From the NCBI RefSeq assembly GCF_014204795.1, contig NZ_JACHMB010000001.1, positions 8,754,501 through 8,818,500 on the forward strand: 64,000 nt of DNA, in the 5' to 3' direction. Below the pieces are notes generated by a model. It ran no database searches and was not told the DNA's origin. It saw only the letters and a program-made list of their open reading frames with translations. Position 1 is the stretch's first letter. Each line of letters opens with the position of its first letter. Shown here in pieces: positions 16,529-25,742 of this stretch. The translations under genes were made by a program, and so were the position numbers. The DNA comes from Nonomuraea jabiensis (GTDB lineage Bacteria > Actinomycetota > Actinomycetes > Streptosporangiales > Streptosporangiaceae).

Positions 16529-17407
16529 TCAGATGACCTTGCGGTAGATCCGGGACGGGATCGCCTGGGCCGCGCCCTCCCTGCCGAACTCCTGGTAAAC
16601 CCGCGACGTGATCTCCACCGCCTTGGGCGCGTAGGCGGGGTAGAAGGCCTTGCCGCACTCCAGGTCCTTCAGCGCCGCCTTGATCTCCTTGGCCAGGTAC
16701 GGCCTGGCCTCCTCCGGCTTCAGGTTCGGCCGGAAGATGACGGTCTTGCCCTTCGGGGCCTTGGGCAGTTCGCCCTTCCAGGCCTTCCTGGCGACCTCCG
16801 AGGCCTGCCGCACGATCTTCGTGTGGCTCAGACCGTCCAGCGCCGTCGGCCTGGTCTCCCCGACCCCCAGGCACGTGGCGAACTGCTTGCCCAGCCGTAC
16901 GAGCTCCTTGTCCTGGTCGAGGACGCTCAGCGACTTGTTCACCGCCGCTTCGAGCTGGTCGTAGTAGTCCTCCTGGGAGGTGACGGTCTTGCCCAGAGCC
17001 TCCTTGACCGCCTGGGAGAAGCAGGACTCGTCGGTGGCGCGCCACTTCTTCAGCTCGGCGGCCGGGAGGGACATCAGCGTCTTGTTGTTCGGGTTGTCCG
17101 GCGAGGTGGGGTTGACGACCTCGTCCTTGGGATAGACGTTCGGGGACCAGACGCCGAAGCCGTACTTGGCCCGGTACGTCCGCAGCGCCTTGAGGTCACC
17201 CGCGAGCCGCTCCCGCTCCCCGGGCTGCCACTGGCGCTGGGGCGCCAGTGCGGCCACGTAGGTGAAGCCCTGCTCCGTCATGCATGCGACGCGCTTGTCC
17301 TCCATCTGCCGCTGCTTGTCGTACGCGGCGTCGTCTCCGGGCGCCGCGGCGAGAGCGCCGAACGAACCGGCGAGCAGGGTGGCCGCGACGGCCTTGGCGA
17401 TGAACAT
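16529..17407 (-). CDS. secreted protein of unknown function
   Basis: 292 residues from ATG 17407, chosen for AAGGAG 7 bases upstream (the frame also has an ATG at 17437 without one). N-terminal signal MFIAKAVAATLLAGSFGALA with cleavage probably after AAA. The mature part is hydrophilic with four Cys in similar contexts (VACMTEQGF, DESCFSQA, ATCLGVGE, DLECGKAF), which may pair outside the cell. The pattern of a Cys followed by a helix in each half resembles the unnamed lipoprotein-like proteins near actinomycete sigma factors. No catalytic motif is visible. Confidence 0.7.
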   Translation of the reverse strand: MFIAKAVAATLLAGSFGALAAAPGDDAAYDKQRQMEDKRVACMTEQGFTYVAALAPQRQWQPGERERLAGDLKALRTYRAKYGFGVWSPNVYPKDEVVNPTSPDNPNNKTLMSLPAAELKKWRATDESCFSQAVKEALGKTVTSQEDYYDQLEAAVNKSLSVLDQDKELVRLGKQFATCLGVGETRPTALDGLSHTKIVRQASEVARKAWKGELPKAPKGKTVIFRPNLKPEEARPYLAKEIKAALKDLECGKAFYPAYAPKAVEITSRVYQEFGREGAAQAIPSRIYRKVI

Positions 17408-17451
17408 AGGTGTGCTCCTTCGTCGAAATGTGGGCATGCGAAACTGAACTC

Positions 17452-17468
17452 CCGGCCGAACAGGCCGG
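17452..17468 (-). terminator. short hairpin after the CU044_5270-type gene
   Basis: CCGGCC at 17452-17457 and GGCCGG at 17463-17468 around GAACA. It lies 16 bases past the stop of the minus-strand gene ending at 17484. Only six base pairs, so a weak candidate. Confidence 0.35.
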
Positions 17469-17483
17469 ATCAGGGGGAAGGTC

Positions 17484-18539
17484 TCAGCAGGGGATCTTCA
17501 TGCGGGACGCCTTCGGAGACACCTCGGGCAGGCCCGGGACGAGGTCGGCGGCGAGCACGGCGACGCCGTTCACCGCGCCCTTCTTCTCGAAGTACTCGCC
17601 CTCGGGCAGCTTCACCTTGTCGGCCTCGGTGATCACCGTGCGCTCGCCCAGGTAGTGATAGGTCTGCCGGTCGAAGATCAGCTCGGACCGGCGGCCGTCG
17701 CCCTCGTCCATGGCGACGGCCAGCCCGGGGCGGCCGGAGACGTCCACGGCGTCGCGGATGAGCACGATGCCGTCCAGCCCGGCGGCCACCTGGTAGAGCG
17801 CGGCGCCCAGGCTGGGCCGTACCACGGACTCGCGGATCAGGCCCTGGAGGGAGGTCCAGATGCGTAGCGGCTCCTCGCCCGTGTCGGCCACGATCTTCGC
17901 GCGCACCTGGGCGGGATCCGTCGGCCAGGCGCCCAGCCGGGCGTAGGCCGGGTGGCCGGGGCAGCCCGACGACTCGTAGAGGACGTCCTGGACGCCGCGG
18001 TCCCAGAAACGCCGGGGGGCCGGCCCGGTGGCCGACAGGGCCTGCTCGCGGCTCAGCCAGGGCTTGCCCACGTCGGCGGCCTCCCAGCGCTCCTCGTTGA
18101 CCAGCACCTTGGTGTACTGCAGCGCGCCCGCCTCGTCCTTGGTGTACAGGCTGCGCTGGGAGAAGGTCTTGGTGTGGACGTACTGGCCGCGGGACGGCAC
18201 CGTGTCAGGCCGGCCGGCGGCGGCCCGCGCGGCCAGGGTGAGCAGCGCCTTGGCGTCGGCCGGCGGCGCGGCGAGCAGGTGCCCGGGGGTGCGCGGGGCG
18301 GAGCCGCCCAGGCCCACCTCGGTGACGAGGATGCCGGCGGTGAGCGTCACCGCCATCGCGCCGACCAGCACCACGCGCCGGACCGGCAGCGCTCTGACCC
18401 ACCTGCGGCGCGGACGGCCGACCTGGGACGCCTGCGCCTCGTGGGCCTGCCGGAGGAAGCGGTCCCGCCCCGCCGCGGCGGCCTGCGGCGTGGGGTCCGG
18501 CTCCGCGAACACGGCCTCGATCAGCTTGAGCTCTTCCAT
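17484..18539 (-). CDS. CU044_5270-type membrane protein, partner of the ECF sigma gene
   Basis: 351 residues: an N-terminal cytoplasmic helical part (MEELKLIEAVFAEPDPTPQ and FLRQAHE), one transmembrane helix around residues 54-75 (VVLVGAMAVTLTAGILVTE), then a large extracytoplasmic domain. This matches the actinobacterial CU044_5270 family, which is regularly encoded after an ECF sigma factor. ATG 18539 overlaps the sigma stop as TGATG, so translation is coupled. By position it could act as the membrane anti-sigma or sensor; no zinc-binding HxxxCxxC motif is present, so this is not a classical ZAS protein. Confidence 0.8.
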   Translation of the reverse strand: MEELKLIEAVFAEPDPTPQAAAAGRDRFLRQAHEAQASQVGRPRRRWVRALPVRRVVLVGAMAVTLTAGILVTEVGLGGSAPRTPGHLLAAPPADAKALLTLAARAAAGRPDTVPSRGQYVHTKTFSQRSLYTKDEAGALQYTKVLVNEERWEAADVGKPWLSREQALSATGPAPRRFWDRGVQDVLYESSGCPGHPAYARLGAWPTDPAQVRAKIVADTGEEPLRIWTSLQGLIRESVVRPSLGAALYQVAAGLDGIVLIRDAVDVSGRPGLAVAMDEGDGRRSELIFDRQTYHYLGERTVITEADKVKLPEGEYFEKKGAVNGVAVLAADLVPGLPEVSPKASRMKIPC

Positions 18540-19123
18540 CACCACTCCTTCATCGGGTTGACGTCGCCCAGGGCGGTGCGCAGCTTCTTTCTCGCCCTGT
18601 TGATCCGGGACCCGACGGTCCCGACGGGTATGTCCAGCGCAGTGGCGATCTCCTCGTAACCGAGCCCGCCGAACACGAGCAGGAACACCGCGTCGCGATC
18701 GCCCTTCGCCAGCCCCTTCAGCCCGCGTACCAGCTCCGGCCTGCTGGCCTCCGCCGCGAGCTGCGAGGTCACCCGGTCCTCGTGCCCGTCGGCGGAGACC
18801 TCGGCCGGGACCTTGCTGAGGGCGTTCAGCCGGCGGCCTTCCCTGCGGCGGTGCCGGGCCACGACATTCGTCGCGATGCCGTATAACCACGACCGCACGG
18901 TGCCTCGTCGGGAGTCGAAGCCGCCTCTGCCGTTGAACGCGATCAGGAAGGCGTCCGCGACCAGATCTTCGACGTGCTCGCTGCCGAGCCGGGCGGCCAG
19001 ATATCGGTAGAGCTCGGTGAAGTACCGGTCGTACAGGAGGGCGAAAAGGTCAGGGTTGTCCATCGACCGCTCGACCACGGTGACGTCTTCCATCACGTCA
19101 CTGGTGTCAGGTGGTGCAGCCAT
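18539..19123 (-). CDS. ECF RNA polymerase sigma factor
   Basis: 194 residues. Region 2 reads LFALLYDRYFTELYRYLAA, then EDLVADAFLIAFNGRGGF and TVRSWLYGIATNVVARHRRR; region 4 reads VFLLVFGGLGYEEIATALDI and PVGTVGSRINRARKKLR. ATG 19123 has AAAGGA just upstream; the longer frame lies in the neighbouring LuxR gene. It is coupled to the membrane protein downstream. Signal and target promoters are unknown. Confidence 0.9.
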   Translation of the reverse strand: MAAPPDTSDVMEDVTVVERSMDNPDLFALLYDRYFTELYRYLAARLGSEHVEDLVADAFLIAFNGRGGFDSRRGTVRSWLYGIATNVVARHRRREGRRLNALSKVPAEVSADGHEDRVTSQLAAEASRPELVRGLKGLAKGDRDAVFLLVFGGLGYEEIATALDIPVGTVGSRINRARKKLRTALGDVNPMKEW

Positions 19124-19190
19124 GGCGTCCTTTCGGAGGGAACTGTCACCCCGGAATTCGCCGCTCAGCCGTTTTTCTTCACGCCCGCGA

Positions 19191-21896
19191 TCAGCCCAGG
19201 TCGAGGCGGGCGAGTTCGGTGCGGGTGGTGACGCCGAGCTTGGGGAAGGCGCGATACAGGTGGTGGCTGACGGTCTTGGGGCTGAGGAACAGCTGGGCGG
19301 CGATCTCCCGGTTGGTGACACCCGTGGCGGCCAGGCGTACCACCTGCAGTTCCTGCGGGGAGAGCGAGGCGGCCAGGTCGGGCGCGCCCTGGGCGACGGC
19401 CTCGCCCGCCGCGCGCAGCTCGGCGCGCGCCCGCTCGGCCCACGGCGCGGCGCCGGCGCGTTCGAAGGTCTCCAGCGCCGAGCGCAGGTGGGTCCGGGCT
19501 TCGTTCTTGCGGCGGGCGCGGCGCAGCCACTCACCGAAGAGCAGGTCGGTACGGGCCCGTTCGAACGGCCGGTTCGCGTCGGCGTGCGATCGTACGGCCT
19601 GCTCCCAGTGCCGCTCCGCCTCCGCGTCGCCGGTGGCGAGCAGGGCCCGGCAGCGGTGCAGGACGGCCTCCGCCCACGGGTGGCGGGCGGCGCCGGCCCA
19701 GGACTCGAAGCGGGCGAGCGGCCCGGCGGCGCGGCCGGGCAGGCCGAGCCGTACGGCGGCCTCGATCTGGTCGGGAGCGAAGTAGACCGGCATGATCTGG
19801 TGCCGCAGCGGCCCGCGGGCGGCGGCGTCGAAGCGCTCCAGCGCGGCCTCGAAACGGCCCTGACCGAGGTCCAGCAGGCCGAGCGCCCACTCGGCCCAGC
19901 CCACGATCGTCGCCACCGGATGGCCGCCGACGTGCGCGATCGTGCGCTCGGCGAGCTCCCGGCAGTCCCGCTCCCGCCCCTGGACGGCGGCCACCATGGC
20001 CATGACGCTCTCGAAGTGCGCGATGCGGTGCGTCTGGCCGATGTCGGTGGCGAGCCGGCGTCCCTCGGTCGCGGTCGTGACGGCGTCGCGGAAGCGCCCG
20101 AGGTACATCTGGTGGATCGCCAGCACCGCCTGGGCGAGCGGCAGCAGCCCGATCATGCCGTCGGCCCGGCACTCCTCGATCGCCGAACGGGCGATGGCGA
20201 GCCCGTTGCCGAAGTCGCCCGAGATCCCGGCCAGCGAGCAGATGCTGATCCGCAGGGCGGTCATGCCGGAGGGGATCGCCGCGGCCAGGGCGACGAGCTC
20301 GCGGAACGGCGGCAGCGCCCGGTCCAGGTCGCCGGCCAGGAAGTCCGCCATCGCGCGGGCCGCCCGGACGAACCCGTCGAGCCCGTCCTCCGCCGTCAGC
20401 GGCAGGCCGGCCAGCCGCGCGGAGGACTCGGCGACGGCCGCCGGATCGCTGACGTACCAGGCGTTGCGCACCGCGTCGAGCAGGAGGAGCGCCGCGCCCT
20501 TGCGGTCCAGGCCGGCGATGGCGGCGGCCCCGTCGAGGAGGATCCGGTGGGCCTCCTGCACGGCGCCCCGGTCGAACGCGATCCGGCCGCGCAGCCCCGC
20601 CAGCCGGGCGAGGGTGCGCGGGTCGTCGCCCAGCCGCCGGGCCTGGTCGGCCAGGACCTGCGCGTGCTCCAGGGCGCCGGCGTCCGCGGCCGCCTCGGCC
20701 GACAGGGCCAGCCGCCGGGCGCGTTCGGCCAGGCCGGGGGTGAGCCGGGCGGCCCGCTCCAGAGCCGCGGCGGCCGCGGCATGGCCGGCGCGTTCGCGGG
20801 CGCGGCCGGCCGCCTGTTCGAGCGCGGCGGCGATCGGCTCGTCGCGGCCGGTCACGGCGGCGGCCAGGTGCCAGGCGCGGCGGTCGGCGTCCTGGTCGTC
20901 GTCGAGCACGCCGGCGAGGGCGCGGTGCACGGCCAGGCGCTCGTCGTAGGTCGCCCGCCGCGCCGCCGCCGTACGCATCAGCGGGTGGCCGAAGGACAGC
21001 CGCCCGCCGGCGGTGGACAGGAAACCGGCGCGCTCGGCCGGGCCCAGGGCGGCGGCGTCGACCCCCAGCCTCCCGGCCGCGCGCACGACGACGTCCAGAT
21101 CCCCGGCGTCGTCGAGGGCGGCGACCAGCAGCATCGTCTGGCTGCCCGGCGGCAGGACGGCGATCCGCGCCTCGTACGCCTCCTGGATCCGGCGCGGCAG
21201 CGGCAGCGGCTCCTGCGCGTGGTGCGGCGAACCGGGCATCCGGGGCAGCTCGATCAGGGCGAGCGGGTTTCCGCCGCTCTCGGCGAGGATCCGCTCCCGC
21301 ACGCCGGGGCCCAGACCGGGCGTGTGCTCGCGCAGCAGATCGCCGGCGGCCTGCGGGTCGAGGCCCTCCAGCCGCAACTCGGGCACTCCAGGTGCGTGGA
21401 AGGCGTCCCTGGCCGCGAACAGCAGGGCGATCCCCTCGGAGTGCAGCCGCCGGGCCGCGAACAGCAGCGCCTCGGCCGACGACCGGTCCATCCACTGGGC
21501 GTCGTCGACCAGGCAGAGCAGCGGGCCGTCCTCGGCCAGCTCGGTGAGCAGCGACAGGGCGGCCAGGCCGATGAGGAAGCGGTCCTCGGGGGCGGTGGCC
21601 AGGCCGAACGCGCCCTCCAGCGCCCTGGCCTGCGGCGCCGGAAGTCTGCCGATCCGGTCGAGCGCCGGGCGCAGCAGCAGGTGCAGCGCCGCGAAGGGCA
21701 GCTCGGCCTCGGTCTCGATGCCGGTGCCGCGCAGCGGGCGCATGCCCTCCGCCGACCGGGCGGCGTGGTCGAGGAGAGCGGACTTGCCGATGCCGGGCTC
21801 GCCGCGCAGGATCAGGCTCCCGCTCCGGCCGCCCCTGGCCTGCGCGAGCAGCGCGTCGATCTGCGCCTGCTCCCTCTCCCGTCCCCACAGCACCAT
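19191..21896 (-). CDS. large LuxR-family (LAL/MalT-type) regulator
   Basis: 901 residues from ATG 21896. The N-terminus has an AAA ATPase with Walker A (RGEPGIGKSALLD, about residues 31-43) and Walker B-like LLCLVDDAQWMD. A long helical TPR-like middle follows. The C-terminal HTH is LSPQELQVVRLAATG, then NREIAAQLFLSPKTVSHHLY. The size and order are those of LAL regulators that often control secondary metabolism or sugar genes. It is divergent from the small membrane protein genes at 21988. Confidence 0.9.
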   Translation of the reverse strand: MVLWGREREQAQIDALLAQARGGRSGSLILRGEPGIGKSALLDHAARSAEGMRPLRGTGIETEAELPFAALHLLLRPALDRIGRLPAPQARALEGAFGLATAPEDRFLIGLAALSLLTELAEDGPLLCLVDDAQWMDRSSAEALLFAARRLHSEGIALLFAARDAFHAPGVPELRLEGLDPQAAGDLLREHTPGLGPGVRERILAESGGNPLALIELPRMPGSPHHAQEPLPLPRRIQEAYEARIAVLPPGSQTMLLVAALDDAGDLDVVVRAAGRLGVDAAALGPAERAGFLSTAGGRLSFGHPLMRTAAARRATYDERLAVHRALAGVLDDDQDADRRAWHLAAAVTGRDEPIAAALEQAAGRARERAGHAAAAAALERAARLTPGLAERARRLALSAEAAADAGALEHAQVLADQARRLGDDPRTLARLAGLRGRIAFDRGAVQEAHRILLDGAAAIAGLDRKGAALLLLDAVRNAWYVSDPAAVAESSARLAGLPLTAEDGLDGFVRAARAMADFLAGDLDRALPPFRELVALAAAIPSGMTALRISICSLAGISGDFGNGLAIARSAIEECRADGMIGLLPLAQAVLAIHQMYLGRFRDAVTTATEGRRLATDIGQTHRIAHFESVMAMVAAVQGRERDCRELAERTIAHVGGHPVATIVGWAEWALGLLDLGQGRFEAALERFDAAARGPLRHQIMPVYFAPDQIEAAVRLGLPGRAAGPLARFESWAGAARHPWAEAVLHRCRALLATGDAEAERHWEQAVRSHADANRPFERARTDLLFGEWLRRARRKNEARTHLRSALETFERAGAAPWAERARAELRAAGEAVAQGAPDLAASLSPQELQVVRLAATGVTNREIAAQLFLSPKTVSHHLYRAFPKLGVTTRTELARLDLG

Positions 21897-21987
21897 CAGA
21901 ATGTAGCGTCCCCCGCCACCAGACAATCGTCCGATACCGGGCAGACGCTCTCCCTCCCTAACGTCGTAACGCCACGTGAGGAGAGAC

Positions 21988-22089
21988 ATGGAGTTCTTAC
22001 TTTTCCTGCTGCTGTTCGTCGTGCTGTGCGGGTGGCTCGACCGCTGGGCCACCCGAACCCCCAAGCCGGTCTCCAAGGAGGGACGCTGA
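21988..22089 (+). CDS. 33-residue single-span membrane peptide
   Basis: A short ORF with a strong GAGGAGA site. It begins MEFLLFLLLFVVLCGWLDRW, one transmembrane segment, and ends with a basic tail (KPVSKEGR). Its TGA is followed directly by the ATG of the next gene, so the two are coupled. Function unknown; it may be a small partner of the membrane protein at 22090. Confidence 0.65.
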   Translation: MEFLLFLLLFVVLCGWLDRWATRTPKPVSKEGR

Positions 22090-22653
22090 ATGTTCGTCGG
22101 ACACTTCGGTCTGGCCGCCGCCGTCAAGGCCGCCCAGCCGCGCGTCCCGCTGTGGGCGGTCATGCTCGCCACGCAGTTCCTCGACGTCATCTTCGTGATC
22201 CTGTACCTGGCGGGTGGGATCGAGTCCTTCCAGGCCGTCGCCCCGGGCACCTACGGCGAGGCGCTGATCGACGCGCAGTACACCCACTCGCTGCTCGGCG
22301 CGTTGCTGCTGTCGGCGCTGTACGGCGGCTTCGGAGCCTGGCGGTGGGGCCGCACGGCCGGGTGGGTGCTGGGCGGGGTGACGTTCAGCCACTGGCTGCT
22401 CGACCTGCTCGTCCACCGCGCCGACCTGCCTCTGCTGCCCGGCAACGCCGGCGGCCTGCCGCTGCTCGGCCTCGGACTGTGGCAGACCCCGTGGCTCACG
22501 GCGGTCGTCGAGGGGGTTCTCGTGGTGGTCGGCGCGGTCCTGTACTTCCGCTCGGTACGGGAGCGCGCCGAGGTCACCTGGCGCGCGCTGGTCTCCGGCG
22601 GCGCCATGGCGCTGCTGCTCGCGCTGGGGCTGGTCGTGGACGTCCTCAGCTAG
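22090..22653 (+). CDS. polytopic membrane protein (YdjM/DUF457-like)
   Basis: 187 residues with about five hydrophobic segments. The first helix region has GHFGLAAAVKAAQP and a later one has FSHWLLDLLVHRADLPL; paired His/Asp residues at helix ends (YTHSLLGALL, SHWLLDLLVH) are typical of the YdjM/DUF457 group, called metal-dependent hydrolase-like membrane proteins. Activity unproven. It lies between the 33-residue peptide and the alpha/beta hydrolase, all close-packed. Confidence 0.7.
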   Translation: MFVGHFGLAAAVKAAQPRVPLWAVMLATQFLDVIFVILYLAGGIESFQAVAPGTYGEALIDAQYTHSLLGALLLSALYGGFGAWRWGRTAGWVLGGVTFSHWLLDLLVHRADLPLLPGNAGGLPLLGLGLWQTPWLTAVVEGVLVVVGAVLYFRSVRERAEVTWRALVSGGAMALLLALGLVVDVLS

Positions 22654-22665
22654 GAAGGCGGCGAC

Positions 22666-23448
22666 ATGTTCGTTGACGTTCCGGGCGGTCGCCTGGCCTA
22701 CGACTGCGCCGGCGAGGGGCCGCTCGTCGTGTGCGTACCCGGTCTGGGAGACACCCGCGCGGCCTACCGGTTCCTGCGCCCGCCGCTGGTCGAGGCGGGC
22801 TACCGGGTGGTGACGGCGGACCTGCGCGGCCACGGGGAGTCCTCGGCGGGCTGGGCGGACTACTCCCAGTCCGCGGTGGGCGGCGACCTCGTGGCCCTGC
22901 TGGAGGAGCTGGACGCGCCCGGCGCCGTCCTGCTCGGCAACTCCTACGCGGCGGGCGGCGTCATCCGCGCCGCCGCGGAGGCGCCCGAGCGGGTGGCGGG
23001 GATCGTCGCGATCGACGGCTTCATCAGGGCCGTCCCGCTCAACGCCGCCGTCCGCGCGCTGGTCCGGCTGGTCGCCGCCTCCCCGCGGCTGTGGAGCCTC
23101 TACTACGCCCTGGCGCACCGTACGGCCAGGCCCGCCGACCTGGCCGGACACCGCGCCGCACTGGTGGCCATGCTGCGCGACCCGCAACGGCGCGAGGCGA
23201 TGCGTGCCATGCTCCTCGACCGCGAACCGGACGCCGAGCGGGCCATCGACCAGGTCCGCTGCCCGGCCCTGGTCCTCATGGGCGCCAGGGACCCCGACTT
23301 CCCCGACCCGGCGGCCGAGGCGCGGGCCCAGGCGTCGCTGCTGCGCGGGCAGGCCGTCATGATCGACGGCGCGGGCCACTATCCGATGTCGGAATATCCC
23401 GAGCGTACCGCCGAGGCTCTGCTGCCCTTCCTGAAGAACGCGTTCTGA
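22666..23448 (+). CDS. alpha/beta hydrolase
   Basis: 260 residues. Oxyanion region VCVPGLGDTRAAYRFL; DLRGHGES; nucleophile elbow LLGNSYAAG (Ser near 91); acid in LVLMGARDPDFPD; catalytic His in IDGAGHYPMSEYPE. A complete serine hydrolase triad, cytoplasmic. AGGAAGGCGGCGAC precedes the start. Third gene of the close-packed plus-strand group starting at 21988. The substrate is unknown. Confidence 0.85.
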   Translation: MFVDVPGGRLAYDCAGEGPLVVCVPGLGDTRAAYRFLRPPLVEAGYRVVTADLRGHGESSAGWADYSQSAVGGDLVALLEELDAPGAVLLGNSYAAGGVIRAAAEAPERVAGIVAIDGFIRAVPLNAAVRALVRLVAASPRLWSLYYALAHRTARPADLAGHRAALVAMLRDPQRREAMRAMLLDREPDAERAIDQVRCPALVLMGARDPDFPDPAAEARAQASLLRGQAVMIDGAGHYPMSEYPERTAEALLPFLKNAF

Positions 23449-23454
23449 CGGCGC

Positions 23455-23802
23455 TCACGCCGCCCGCCGCGACCAGAGCGTGTGCGCGGCCCAGGCCGCC
23501 GCCGCGCCCACCGCGTACCAGAAGAGGTCGGGCGGGTTGAACGTGCTGCCCAGCAGCGGCCGCAGCACGGCCGGGATCTCCCCGAGCTGGGCGAACTCGA
23601 TCACCCAGCTCGCCCCCGCCGCCAGCGCCGCCGCCACCCAGGGGCGCACCCTGGGGCGGATCAGCACCACGAGCGTGTAGATCAGCACGGTGTAGAGGGC
23701 GTCGCCCGCGTACTTCGACACCGGGCCGTCGAACAGCGCGCGCACCCCCAATCCGGCCACGACGGTCAGGACGGCTACGCAGGCAACGGGCAGGCGGGGC
23801 AC
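23455..23802 (-). CDS. DUF2809 membrane protein
   Basis: 115 residues, three to four hydrophobic helices. Conserved stretches are KYAGDALYTVLIYTLVVLI, SWVIEFAQL and STFNPPDLFWYAVGAA, which match the VanZ-like/DUF2809 pattern. Function unknown. It is convergent with the hydrolase gene, 6 bases apart. Confidence 0.75.
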   Translation of the reverse strand: MPRLPVACVAVLTVVAGLGVRALFDGPVSKYAGDALYTVLIYTLVVLIRPRVRPWVAAALAAGASWVIEFAQLGEIPAVLRPLLGSTFNPPDLFWYAVGAAAAWAAHTLWSRRAA

Positions 23803-23834
23803 CGGATCACGTTATCGGCGTATCGCGGCTCCCT

Positions 23835-24336
23835 GTGACGGGCCGCAGCCGCGTACGGGAGCTGATCGGCGCACGGCTGGAGGGGGACTCCTACGGAGAT
23901 CACCGCTGGTGGCTCGGGGACGTGCGGATCGACGGCCTGGACCGGCACTGCCAGCACCTGTGGATGAGCCCGGAGCAGGCAGGAGCGGCGCCCCGTCGCG
24001 CGGGCCGTCCTCGACGACAGCACCTCCCGGCTGCGGGCCGTCACGCGTGCCGCCGCCGACGGCGACGGGTCCTCCGCGCAGCGCGGCCTCACCGGGGACC
24101 GCGGCCACCCCGCGCCGTACGGCGCCGTCGACGAGCCTCTGGCCGTCCCGCTGCGCACGGTCCGCGTCACCACCGACACCGCGGCGGCCGCTCCCGGCAC
24201 GGTCATCGACACCGACGGCGACGCGCACGGCAGCTACGACGTCCACGAGGACACCGCGTGCTCATCCGCCCGGACGGCTACATCGCCGCGCGCTCTGTGG
24301 CGACGTCGGCGATGGCACGGGAAGCGGTACGGTGAC
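23835..24336 (+). pseudogene. decayed FAD-dependent monooxygenase (C-terminal part)
   Basis: The first frame reads DSYGDHRWWLGDVRIDGLDR then LWMSPEQ, as in the substrate domain of UbiH/PgaE-type hydroxylases. After a frame change there is STSRLRAVTRAAADGDG, and further on TDGDAHGSYDVHEDTA, then a shift to LIRPDGYIAARSV, the standard C-terminal thioredoxin-like end of this class. The FAD-binding N-terminus is gone. Two or more frameshifts and a missing front half show it is dead. Confidence 0.65.
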
Positions 24337-24362
24337 GCGGCGGCGACCCCGCCCGGCCCGCC

Positions 24363-25229
24363 TCATGACGGCCGCCAGGTCTGCTCCGCGGCCAGGACGC
24401 GGGCGGACTCGGCGGGAGCCGCGTTCCGGACGGTGAGCAGGTCGCCGTCGCCATCGAGGACCGTGACGATCGCCGGGGCCGGGGCAGTGAGCCGGTGGGA
24501 CGTCCCGGGGTCCGGATCACCGAAGGTGCTCAGGTCATGCCTGCGGACGACGTACGTCGGCGCGCCCTCGGGGTTGAGGGCGTGGCGGATCCCGGTGCGG
24601 CGCCGGTGTTCGGCGAGGGTGCGCCAGGGATAGGGGTCGTCGGTCACGTCCGGCTCGGGTTCGTCCTGGGGCGGCGGGACCGTGCGTTCCCGCAGGACGG
24701 GCCAGTCCATCGAGGGGACGTAACCGGACGGGGGAGGCGAGTCTCCGGGCGACCGCTGCGGGAGCGCGTGGCGCGCCGGGTCGAAGACGTCGCGGAGCGG
24801 CCAGAAACGTAACAGCACGTGTGCTCGCCGCGGGTCCTCCCAGAAGTCGCTGTCGCTGCTCCTGGCCGGTGGCACGTGGTAGGCGCGCACGCCGTACAGG
24901 AAGTGGGGCGGGCCCAGCACGAGGGCGTCGACGGAGCCGCCGCCATCGTCATCGCTTATGGTCACGATCCCGGCGGCGCTGAGGTACGTGCTCTCACCCG
25001 CCGGCACCCAAGGGGCGGGGGCGACTGGCGGGGCGGCGTCCCAGCTCTCCAGACGGACGTCGGTCCTGCCGCGGGAGACGGTGCTCTCGATCCGCATCCA
25101 GCCGGGCCCGCTCTCCAGGATGCCGTCGGCCAGCGACGGGCCTCCCTCGGCGCCGCACAGGTCGATGAGAAAGAAGCTGGCGTAAGGGGTGGAGACGTCG
25201 TCCCGGAAGGTGCGCAGCGTGATCGCCAT
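24363..25229 (-). CDS. protein of unknown function
   Basis: 288 residues, acidic and Pro-rich, no signal peptide or membrane helix. It opens MAITLRTFRDDVSTPYASFF and contains WEDPRRAHVLLRFWPLRDVF and YVVRRHDLSTFGDPDPGTSH. I do not recognise a family. Codon use is like its neighbours and no good alternative frame exists, which supports it being a real gene. It stands between two decayed genes. Confidence 0.6.
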   Translation of the reverse strand: MAITLRTFRDDVSTPYASFFLIDLCGAEGGPSLADGILESGPGWMRIESTVSRGRTDVRLESWDAAPPVAPAPWVPAGESTYLSAAGIVTISDDDGGGSVDALVLGPPHFLYGVRAYHVPPARSSDSDFWEDPRRAHVLLRFWPLRDVFDPARHALPQRSPGDSPPPSGYVPSMDWPVLRERTVPPPQDEPEPDVTDDPYPWRTLAEHRRRTGIRHALNPEGAPTYVVRRHDLSTFGDPDPGTSHRLTAPAPAIVTVLDGDGDLLTVRNAAPAESARVLAAEQTWRPS

Positions 25230-25312
25230 GGCCTCTCCGCAATCGGTAGGGGAATCGTCCGCGGACAGTGACCGTAGGGGGCGGGGCCGACAGTTTCGCG
25301 CCGTCGTACGTG

Positions 25313-25690
25313 TCAGGCCGATCGGGCCACGTCGGGCTGGTCGAGGCTGGTACGGAGGGTGACCGGCTTGAGCAGGACGGCGCCGAGCACGCCGATCGTG
25401 CCGCCCAGCGAGCGGAAGAATGAGACCGTGGAGCTGGCCGCGCCGATGTCCTTGAGCGGCACGGCGTTCTGCACGACGAGCACGAAGTTCTGCAGGGTCA
25501 TGCCGACGCCCAGACCGACGCCCAGACCAACGCAGAGCATGGCCGCGCCCATGAAGACGAGCGAGGTCGTGTGGTCGATGGTGCCGAGCCCGGCGAACCC
25601 GGCCGTCAGGAGGACGGCGCCGGTGACGATGAACGGCTTGAGCTTCCCGCTCCTGCTGATCAGCCGGCCCGCGACGTCGCGGTGGGGTTC
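25313..25690 (-). pseudogene. MFS drug exporter (EmrB/QacA type), truncated
   Basis: The frame gives GRLISRSGKLKPFIVTGAVL, then LVFMGAAMLCVGLG and QNAVPLKDIGAASSTVSFFR and SLGGTIGVLGAVL, the late helices of 14-TM MFS exporters. All earlier helices are missing. GVGLGVGLGVG shows an in-frame duplication, and GAVL jumps directly to the C-terminal tail (LKPVTLRTSLDQPD), so helices are deleted here too. Confidence 0.75.
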
Positions 25691-25742
25691 TGCACGCGGG
25701 GCTCCAGGATGAGGGGACAGCTGATCGCGCAAGGTCAGATGA

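Noticed and set aside
21988..22089. RiPP precursor
   Set aside because: The 33-residue product is a single hydrophobic helix with a basic tail and its neighbours are not modifying enzymes; better read as a membrane peptide.
19017..22676. 1219-codon plus-strand frame
   Set aside because: Antisense to the LuxR-type regulator and ECF sigma genes and crossing several real genes; no motif and strongly biased composition.
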